Source: an uncultured Lachnospiraceae bacterium
GTDB lineage: Bacteria > Bacillota > Clostridia > Lachnospirales > Lachnospiraceae
NCBI GenBank assembly: GCA_900553305.1
Contig: USDI01000008.1
Location: forward strand, 1-24,499
Direction: 5' to 3'
Length of the DNA: 24,499 nt
In this document: positions 15,827 through 21,494 of the stretch, in pieces
Layout: each line of letters starts with the position of its first letter
How positions within the stretch are numbered: the stretch's first letter is position 1
The notes under the pieces: model-generated
The model's input: the letters and a program-made list of their open reading frames with translations, nothing else
Database searches by the model: none
Told to the model about the DNA's origin: nothing
Program-made: the position numbers and the translations under genes

Positions 15827-15839
15827 CTTCCTGCTCCTG

Positions 15840-16607
15840 TCAGTCGTCAATCCGGTTCCCGAAACGGTCAAACCAGTGATCTCCGTTCGTCAGTACATAA
15901 TCTTCTTTTCGGCCGCGGATGCGTTCTGCATAATTCTGCCCTAATATTAGCGGCGTTGCAAAGGCAATCCCGCCTCCTAACATTAAAGTGCTGTGCACAT
16001 CGGAGCCTGCACTCATCGGCAGGTCATGTTCCCTGGCATAAGCAATCGCTCTTTCATCAAACCGCGGATCATTGTGGGAGGTGCTTAAGTGACTCGAATG
16101 CGTTGCATTGATGCCCTCTACGCCATCCACCAGTTCCGGGAAAAGCCGGACCTCCGGAATATAATCCTCCTCGCGGAAAGGATGTGCATGCATCACCAGT
16201 CCACCATGCTCCCGCACCAGCTGTAACTGCTCTGCAATCGTGGCATCCTTAATTTCCGGATGGGTCAGAAGCCATTCTTCATCTACCCCGTAAATCAGAA
16301 ATTCCGTTCCCTGATAACAGGACTCGTATCCGAAGAACACGGAAAGTCCTATTCTGTCTCCATACGCTTTTGCCGTATAAAATGGGGCACAGAACCCATG
16401 CACCCATTCTTCCCATGGCAGCGACCGGTCCACACTGGTATTGCCATACCACGCGTGATTCGTAACAAAAATTCCTGCATAACCATAGTCCTTCGCTGCC
16501 TGTACCATCTCCTGCGCAGAGCTTCTCGCACAGGCACTTGCCTCCTTCGTATGCAGATGTGTTTCATATAAATAAGGGTATTTTTCCCGGATTTCTTTTA
16601 TTTTCAT
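15840..16607 (-). CDS. PHP-domain metal-dependent hydrolase
   Basis: The 255-residue product carries the PHP (polymerase and histidinol phosphatase) signature: HLHT (H17, H19), TNHAW (H51), a Glu in GYESC, HAHPF and SAGSDVH near the C-terminus. These residues bind a di- or trinuclear metal centre in phosphoesterases of this family. The full set suggests an active enzyme, but the substrate cannot be told from sequence; histidinol phosphate, nucleotides or nucleic acid ends are all possible. It has no obvious polymerase or other fused domain. It is the first gene of the unit with sbcD and sbcC, 13 nt before sbcD, and has its own promoter after sigF. A role near DNA end processing is inference from context. 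Confidence 0.88.
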   Translation of the reverse strand: MKIKEIREKYPYLYETHLHTKEASACARSSAQEMVQAAKDYGYAGIFVTNHAWYGNTSVDRSLPWEEWVHGFCAPFYTAKAYGDRIGLSVFFGYESCYQGTEFLIYGVDEEWLLTHPEIKDATIAEQLQLVREHGGLVMHAHPFREEDYIPEVRLFPELVDGVEGINATHSSHLSTSHNDPRFDERAIAYAREHDLPMSAGSDVHSTLMLGGGIAFATPLILGQNYAERIRGRKEDYVLTNGDHWFDRFGNRIDD

Positions 16608-16637
16608 CTTTCTGTTCCCTTATGACTCTTTTTCTAT

Positions 16638-16666
16638 AGTTTACCTGTTTCACCATTTTATGACAA
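16638..16666 (-). promoter_or_regulatory. Promoter of the PHP-sbcD-sbcC unit
   Basis: On the minus strand there is a -35 TTGTCA (16661-16666), a 17-nt spacer and a -10 TAAACT (16638-16643), in the 61-nt gap after sigF. Predicted start is near 16631, about 24 nt before the PHP ATG. There is no terminator after sigF, so read-through from the spoIIA operon is also possible. Confidence 0.6.
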
Positions 16667-16668
16667 GT

Positions 16669-17388
16669 TTATTTTATTCTCTCCCGCAATCGCAGCAGAA
16701 TCTTCTTCTCCATCCGGCTCACCTGCACCTGACTGATTCCCAGCTCCTTTGCCACGACCGTCTGTGTTTTATTCTGGAAGTATCGCATACGGATGAGCTT
16801 TTCTTCCGTTTCATCAAGATCCTTCAAAAGCTGCCGTACCATCAGCCGGTTCATAATCTGCTCTTCCGTTTCCTCTCCATGGGACTTGAGCTGATCCACC
16901 AGCAGAATCTCCTTCCCGTCCTTTCCATAAACAGACCGGTAGATGGAATCCACCTGATGATTGGCTTCCATGGCCGTTACGACCTCTTCCACCGTAAGCC
17001 CGGTGGCCTGCGCCACCTCATTTAATGTCGGTTCCCCGTTCTTCTCCTTCAGAAGCTTTTCCCTTGCCGCAAAAACACGGATCCCGTTTTCCTTGATGCT
17101 GCGGCTGACCTTTACCATCCCGTCATCCCGCAGAAACCGCTTGATTTCACCGGCAATCAACGGAACCGCATAGGTCGAAAACTTCACCTCAAAATGCGTA
17201 TCAAATTTATCAATGGACTTCATCAGTCCGATCGTTCCGATCTGAAACAGATCCTCCGCTTCAATTCCCCTTCCTGTGAACCGCTTCACAATGTGATGAA
17301 CCAGTCCCAGATTCTGCTCAATCAGTACCTTACGTGCTTCCTTTTCTCCTGCCTGTGCGCGTTCAATCAGTACTGCATTATCCACCAT
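16669..17388 (-). CDS. sigF: Sporulation sigma factor sigma-F (SpoIIAC)
   Basis: Sigma-F is the first compartment-specific sigma factor, active in the forespore and held by the anti-sigma factor SpoIIAB until septation. The 239-residue protein has region 2 (NLGLVHHIVKRFTGRGIEAE, DLFQIGTIGLMKSIDKFD and FSTYAVPLIAGEIKRFLRDD) and region 3 (VSRSIKE onward). Region 4 carries the helix-turn-helix TQTVVAKELGISQVQVSRME. The gene is third in a spoIIAA-spoIIAB-sigF operon, which distinguishes it from the similar sigma-G. The start has AGGAG 6 nt upstream, formed by the last codons of spoIIAB, so coupled translation is likely. Confidence 0.97.
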   Translation of the reverse strand: MVDNAVLIERAQAGEKEARKVLIEQNLGLVHHIVKRFTGRGIEAEDLFQIGTIGLMKSIDKFDTHFEVKFSTYAVPLIAGEIKRFLRDDGMVKVSRSIKENGIRVFAAREKLLKEKNGEPTLNEVAQATGLTVEEVVTAMEANHQVDSIYRSVYGKDGKEILLVDQLKSHGEETEEQIMNRLMVRQLLKDLDETEEKLIRMRYFQNKTQTVVAKELGISQVQVSRMEKKILLRLRERIK

Positions 17389-17391
17389 GGG

Positions 17392-17931
17392 CTACTCCTC
17401 TTGCTCAATCCATGATGTCGTTCCCAGTTTCTTTTTCATATGTACCGTAGTGCCCTGCCCAACTACCGACTCCACCTCCAGGTCATCCATAAATGCCTCC
17501 ATAAAGGAAAAGCCCATTCCCGACCGGTCCAGATCCGGCTTGGTTGTATAAAGCGGCTCCATCGCCTGCTCAATATTCGCAATTCCGCAGCCCTCATCCC
17601 GGATTACCAGATCCAGCACATCTCCCTCAATTCTGCCATGCAGGAAAACCTGTGGCATAACTGCAAGTCCGTGTACTATTCTTTCTGCCAGAAGCTCTTC
17701 CTCCTCCACTCCATAAATTTCATATCCATGGATGATCGCATTCGTAACCGCCTCGGAAACCGCTGTCTTAATGTCCGAAATCTCTTCCAGCGTCGGATTT
17801 AAGGCACTCACAAACGCCGCAACCGCCACCCTTGCAAAAGCCTCGTTCTCCGACCTTGCATCAAACCGCAGATCCATCTCATTTTTCACCATCTTTTTTG
17901 TTTCCTTACCTGTGTTCATTTTCGTATCCAT
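17392..17931 (-). CDS. spoIIAB: SpoIIAB, anti-sigma-F factor and serine kinase
   Basis: SpoIIAB is a GHKL-fold protein that binds sigma-F and phosphorylates SpoIIAA. The N-box SEAVTNAIIHGYE, the DEGCGI motif and the RSGMGFSFME glycine-rich box are intact. Compared with B. subtilis SpoIIAB (146 aa), about 17 extra residues, rich in Glu, lie between HGYE and IRDEG. Start choice: the frame is open to 17976, inside spoIIAA. The ATG at 17931 has GAGG five bases upstream and begins just after the spoIIAA stop, giving 179 residues. The ATG at 17892 (166 residues, starting MVKNEMDLRF with AAGGA 10 nt upstream) aligns better with the family start and remains possible. Confidence 0.95.
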   Translation of the reverse strand: MDTKMNTGKETKKMVKNEMDLRFDARSENEAFARVAVAAFVSALNPTLEEISDIKTAVSEAVTNAIIHGYEIYGVEEEELLAERIVHGLAVMPQVFLHGRIEGDVLDLVIRDEGCGIANIEQAMEPLYTTKPDLDRSGMGFSFMEAFMDDLEVESVVGQGTTVHMKKKLGTTSWIEQEE

Positions 17932-17941
17932 GTCCACCTCT

Positions 17942-18250
17942 CTACTCCATAATCTCAATAATTTTATGTAAACCACATATCATCAGACTTTTCTTAATCC
18001 GCGTATCCGTGTTAATCACGAACACCTTCCCGCCAAAATAAGAGATTTTCTTGTATCTGCCAATGATGATTCCAATTCCGGAGCTGTCCATAAATTTTGT
18101 ATCTTCAAAATCAAAGACCACATTTCCAACCCCGGACTGCATGATATAATCATCTGCCTTTTTACTTATGTAAACTGATTTATGATGATCGATTTCCTCC
18201 GGCATTCTCACCATGAGGTAATTCTCTATCACCTGAAAACTATCCTCCAT
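17942..18250 (-). CDS. spoIIAA: SpoIIAA, anti-anti-sigma-F factor (STAS domain)
   Basis: SpoIIAA in its unphosphorylated form displaces sigma-F from SpoIIAB; the kinase SpoIIAB and phosphatase SpoIIE set its state. The 102-residue protein is a single STAS domain. The phosphorylation loop reads FMDSSGIGIIIGRYK, and Ser57 matches the B. subtilis phosphoserine. AGGGG lies 7 nt before the ATG. It is the first gene of the operon, with the palindromic element just upstream. Confidence 0.96.
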   Translation of the reverse strand: MEDSFQVIENYLMVRMPEEIDHHKSVYISKKADDYIMQSGVGNVVFDFEDTKFMDSSGIGIIIGRYKKISYFGGKVFVINTDTRIKKSLMICGLHKIIEIME

Positions 18251-18280
18251 ATTTCTTCCCCTTTCTTTTTATTCCTGAAT

Positions 18281-18311
18281 TCATTCTATATTTCTGGTGC
18301 ATCACACCTTT
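18281..18311 (-). promoter_or_regulatory. Weak candidate sigma-H promoter for the spoIIA operon
   Basis: B. subtilis spoIIA is transcribed by sigma-H (consensus RNAGGAWWW, spacer 11-12, RNNGAATWW). On the minus strand here AAAGGTGTG (18303-18311) and ATAGAATGA (18281-18289) are separated by 13 nt, about 30 nt before the spoIIAA ATG. The -10 core GAAT is present; the -35 and spacing are imperfect. The -35-like part lies in the end of the palindrome. No better sigma-A promoter is visible in this gap. Confidence 0.3.
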
Positions 18312-18512
18312 ATTCCGGAGCTTACGCAGGAACTTAGAAGTTCCTCTGTTTTGTTCAGCATCAGCAAGAATGGGACACGGATGTTCCATTCAGGTACAAT
18401 CGAGCCCGGATGGCTCGTTGGACCGTTTGCGTCATATTGCAATAACTTCTCCAAAACAGACAGAACTTCTTAGTTCCGTAGATCAGCTCCGGAATAAAGG
18501 TGTAATGCACCA
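18295..18512. repeat. 218-nt imperfect palindrome with internal hairpins (possible MITE-like repeat or structured RNA)
   Basis: The two ends are inverted copies: 18295-18353 and 18452-18512 match over about 59 nt with few differences. The outermost 28 positions differ at one base, which would be a G-U pair in a minus-strand transcript. Inside are further hairpins: AATGGGACA with TGTTCCATT around a CGGA loop (18369-18390), and the perfect CGAGCC with GGCTCG around a 5-nt loop (18401-18417). Each outer arm also contains a small palindrome of its own (GGAACTTAGAAGTTCC at 18329-18344). It fills the gap between the upstream terminator and spoIIAA and codes for nothing I recognise. I see no clear target-site duplication. 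Confidence 0.85.
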
Positions 18513-18520
18513 AGTTCAAT

Positions 18521-18557
18521 AACAGAAAAAGAGAACAAACTCCCGTCTGTTCTCTTT
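18521..18557 (-). terminator. Intrinsic terminator closing the valS-folC-TPR unit
   Basis: On the minus strand AAAGAGAACA and TGTTCTCTTT form a 10-bp stem (18528-18537 with 18548-18557) around a 10-nt loop. The second arm runs on into UU then CUGUU. It lies 46 nt after the stop of the zinc-ribbon TPR gene and separates that unit from spoIIA. Confidence 0.8.
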
Positions 18558-18603
18558 CGTAAAATTCTCTCTATTTTTTTATATGGCTATCGCAGTCTCA
18601 CTG

Positions 18604-20025
18604 CTACTCCGCATTATTAATCTCTGCCAGATACGTCTCCGCCCGGCTTGCCCGCTCGGTATCCGGGAAGTTATCAATGACCTGTGCATAGATTTCCTTC
18701 GCCTTATCCTCCTGGTTATTCCGTCTGTAGGAATTACCAAGATAAAACAGGGCCTCGCCATTCGTATTATCATAACGGTAAGCACGCTCCAGATCAGGAA
18801 TCGCCGCTTCATAGTCCTCTGCCCGGTAATTGTCATAACCACGGTTATAATAATAGGCTGCCAGCTGGGGACCTGCGACCGTCATCAGATCCTCATATAA
18901 GGTATCAAACGAATCGGTCTTATACTTTTCGAAATCTTCACTCTGCTCTTCGCTTTCCAGAGCCTCCATATAGGTGGCAATTCCTTCAATATCCGTGTTA
19001 TCCTTCAGATAAGCATCTACTGCCATCATCAGCGCATCGGAAGCCCGCAGTGTTCCATCCGTTCCTTCATAGGAACCAAGCTCCTGCTGAAGCTTCGTAT
19101 TGTCCTCGGTCAGCTTGGTTACCTGCTGCTCAAGCTCATCGATTGTGGCCGTCTTCGCATCCGACTGTTCACTGACCGTACGCAGCTCTGCATTGATATC
19201 GGCCTTCACACTTTGAATCCGTGCAGGTAAAATCAGACACGCGGCAATCGCAACACCGATTACCACCCCGATACCTAAATTCAACAGGGAAGAGACTCCC
19301 TTGTTTTCTTTCATCTTCACCGGCTGGATAATGGTTTCATTCCCACTCTGGTAACGAACCACTCCATTCGAGGTAACCTTCTTCTGGATATTCTTCTCTC
19401 CCTCTTCCGGTGCCAGCATCCGGTTCACTTCCCGCATATAACGAAGCGTCATCGTATTGTTTGCGTCGATCTGGACACACTTCAAAAGCTCCTTATGCGC
19501 CTTCTCCCATTCCTCTGCATCAATATAAAGCAGGGAAAGCAACTGATGTGCACGAAGATACTTCGGATTAACCGAAAGAATTTTCTTAAGCTGGATAATC
19601 GCCAAATCCTTACTGTCCTGATGGCAATACACTAACGACTGGTTGTATTTCTTCAATGCCTGATTGAATCCATCGAGTCTTGCCTGATTCGTCTGCAACA
19701 GATTAATATAATCATCCGCAATATTCTTGTTCGGACGGAGGTTTTTGCTGATAACCCACTGTCCTAACGCCTCTACCACTTCACCGGTTTCAAAATAAAT
19801 GAGTCCCAGTAAATTCCTGGCATCGATATTATTCTTATTAAATTTTAAACTCTGCCGTAAGCTGTTCATAGCTCCGGATAAATCCCGGACGGCTGCTCTT
19901 TCAAGACCGTCATTGTAAAAGCGGTTTGACATAAACATGATCCGCTTATATAAGCCTACATCTGCGCCACATCCGGTACAAAAATCCTTCTCTGACAAAC
20001 GGCATCCACAACGATAACAAATCAT
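18604..20025 (-). CDS. Zinc-ribbon, TPR and single-TM protein, unknown function
   Basis: The 473-residue protein begins with a four-cysteine zinc ribbon (C3, C6, C16, C19; MICYRCGCRLSEKDFCTGCG). A helical TPR array follows to about residue 215 (for example NNIDARNLLGLIYFETGEVV). One membrane segment lies at about 248-270 (LNLGIGVVIGVAIAACLILP), then a coiled coil (about 275-320) and a C-terminal TPR pair (about 395-465, with AAYYYNRGYDNYRAEDYEAA). The N-terminal ribbon and first TPRs are probably cytoplasmic and the C-terminal TPRs outside, by the positive-inside rule; that is inference. No enzymatic motif. GGAG lies 7 nt before the ATG. It follows the 48-residue gene by 10 nt and ends the transcription unit. 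Confidence 0.88.
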   Translation of the reverse strand: MICYRCGCRLSEKDFCTGCGADVGLYKRIMFMSNRFYNDGLERAAVRDLSGAMNSLRQSLKFNKNNIDARNLLGLIYFETGEVVEALGQWVISKNLRPNKNIADDYINLLQTNQARLDGFNQALKKYNQSLVYCHQDSKDLAIIQLKKILSVNPKYLRAHQLLSLLYIDAEEWEKAHKELLKCVQIDANNTMTLRYMREVNRMLAPEEGEKNIQKKVTSNGVVRYQSGNETIIQPVKMKENKGVSSLLNLGIGVVIGVAIAACLILPARIQSVKADINAELRTVSEQSDAKTATIDELEQQVTKLTEDNTKLQQELGSYEGTDGTLRASDALMMAVDAYLKDNTDIEGIATYMEALESEEQSEDFEKYKTDSFDTLYEDLMTVAGPQLAAYYYNRGYDNYRAEDYEAAIPDLERAYRYDNTNGEALFYLGNSYRRNNQEDKAKEIYAQVIDNFPDTERASRAETYLAEINNAE

Positions 20026-20035
20026 GCCGCTTCTC

Positions 20036-20182
20036 CTATTCCTCTGAAGGCTTCATCTTATCAATCATCTTAATCAAAATATCTGCCATATCTGTTAAAT
20101 CCTGATTAAATATAGCATCCTCCGCATCCTCAACCTCAAGGCTCGGATGGAATTTCTTTAATTCCTCTTCAAAATCAATCAT
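20036..20182 (-). CDS. Small acidic conserved-looking protein, 48 aa
   Basis: An ATG at 20182 with AAGGAG 8 nt upstream opens a 48-codon frame beginning MIDFEEELKKFHPSLEVEDA and ending KMIDKMKPSEE. The product is acidic and probably helical, with no membrane segment. It overlaps the end of folC by 8 nt, and its stop codon lies in the ribosome binding region of the next gene (TAGGAG). This arrangement makes translation as part of the operon very likely. I do not recognise a family; it may act with the downstream zinc-ribbon TPR protein. Confidence 0.75.
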   Translation of the reverse strand: MIDFEEELKKFHPSLEVEDAEDAIFNQDLTDMADILIKMIDKMKPSEE

Positions 20183-21485
20183 CCGGTGTTCTCCTTACTA
20201 AGGTCTTTATCTGACCTACCAAATACAATGACCCGGCAATATAAATCGTATCTGCTTCTTTCTGTATGGATTGTATATAATGAAATGCTTCTTCTGCGCT
20301 TTCATGAAAGCTGCAATCGGCAGTTTTATATTGTGCCCAGGCAACCTTAAGTTTATCAATAGAAGCACTTCTGTCCGATGCAAGCACCGTAACCGCAATA
20401 TGGGAAAAAAGCTGCGATGCGGCAATTCTGCCAATCATCTTATCATACTGCTTGTCCGCGACAACGCCGAACAATAACAGTCTTTTTCCCTTCTTTGGCT
20501 CTTCCTCTGCCGATGCCGAAACTGACTGAAGAAATGCTTCAATTCCGTCTTCGTTATGCGCTCCGTCCAAAAAAACACGGGGAAGAATCTCTTCCATCCG
20601 TCCCGGCCAGAACGCGTCATATAGTCCCTTCCGGATTGCTTCATCGACAATCCGTTCTTCCTTTAACGAACGTGCAGCCACCAATGCCACAGAAGCATTC
20701 TCTGTCTGATAAGCCGCCGTTGTCCGAAGTATCAGGTTATCATATCTATAATACCCATTACTGAAAGAAAAATCAATGCTTTTCTTTCGCATAACCGGAC
20801 GCCCGATCTGACTTTTTTTGACAGCAATGGCAGGTGTTTCCAGTCCCGCTGCCGTCTGCTCAATCACCCGGCTCGTTTCTTCCCGCTTATCCAGATAAAC
20901 AACCGGCGTTCCCGGCTTTATAATTCCTGCCTTTTCCCCTGCAATTTCCACAAGGGTATTACCAAGATACTGCATATGGTCAAAGCCGATTTCCGTAATT
21001 ACACAAAGCTTTGGCTTTGCAATACAGTTCGTTGCATCCAGCCGGCCGCCAAGTCCGGTTTCCAGAATGATATAGTCCGGTTCTTTTTCCTTAAAATAAC
21101 ACATGCCCATCAGGAACAGAAACTCAAAAAAGGAAGGATGCTTTTCCTTCTGCCTGTCACTTTCTTCCCTGACAAGCTCAAATGCCTTTACAAACGATTC
21201 CTGCGGAATCATTTCCCCATCATATAAAATCCGCTCCCGCATGGTTTCAAGGTGTGGGGAAATGAACATTCCCACATGAAAACCTGCTGTCCGCAGGATG
21301 GACTGCAAGTAGGCACAAACGGAACCCTTCCCGTTTGTGCCTGCTACATGAATGATTTTACTTTCTATTCTGCTTCCTGTCAGCCGCCCTAACATTTCCT
21401 TCGTATCTGCCAGCGTATGCTTGCCGGCAAACTTCGGGATGTCAAGAATATACTCACAGGCCTCTTCATAGGTCACCTGTCCCAT
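20175..21485 (-). CDS. folC: FolC, folylpolyglutamate / dihydrofolate synthase
   Basis: FolC ligates glutamate to dihydropteroate and to reduced folates using ATP, in the cytoplasm. The 436-residue length is normal for the Mur-ligase-like family. The P-loop HVAGTNGKGS (residues 46-55) is preceded by the FolC-type KFAGKHTL stretch. GMFISPHLETMRERI, ILETGLGGRLDATN, ITEIGFDHMQYLG and, in the C-terminal domain, FLDGAHNEDGIEAF match family motifs. Whether it has both activities or only the polyglutamylase cannot be told here. The ATG at 21485 lies 9 nt after the valS stop, in a typical valS-folC arrangement of Firmicutes. Confidence 0.96.
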   Translation of the reverse strand: MGQVTYEEACEYILDIPKFAGKHTLADTKEMLGRLTGSRIESKIIHVAGTNGKGSVCAYLQSILRTAGFHVGMFISPHLETMRERILYDGEMIPQESFVKAFELVREESDRQKEKHPSFFEFLFLMGMCYFKEKEPDYIILETGLGGRLDATNCIAKPKLCVITEIGFDHMQYLGNTLVEIAGEKAGIIKPGTPVVYLDKREETSRVIEQTAAGLETPAIAVKKSQIGRPVMRKKSIDFSFSNGYYRYDNLILRTTAAYQTENASVALVAARSLKEERIVDEAIRKGLYDAFWPGRMEEILPRVFLDGAHNEDGIEAFLQSVSASAEEEPKKGKRLLLFGVVADKQYDKMIGRIAASQLFSHIAVTVLASDRSASIDKLKVAWAQYKTADCSFHESAEEAFHYIQSIQKEADTIYIAGSLYLVGQIKTLVRRTPDD

Positions 21486-21494
21486 AGTTCCTGC

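Noticed and set aside
15827..15871. 15-codon N-terminal extension of sbcD
   Set aside because: It lies within the end of the PHP gene, lacks similarity to SbcD and begins with a poorer ribosome binding site than the ATG at 15826.
18295..18512. The palindrome as a pair of ordinary terminators
   Set aside because: The unit upstream already ends in a clear terminator at 18521-18557, the palindrome lacks a U-tract, and its near-60-nt arms are far longer than terminator stems.
18295..18512. The palindrome as an insertion sequence remnant
   Set aside because: No transposase fragment and no target-site duplication are visible; a MITE-like origin is kept only as a hypothesis.
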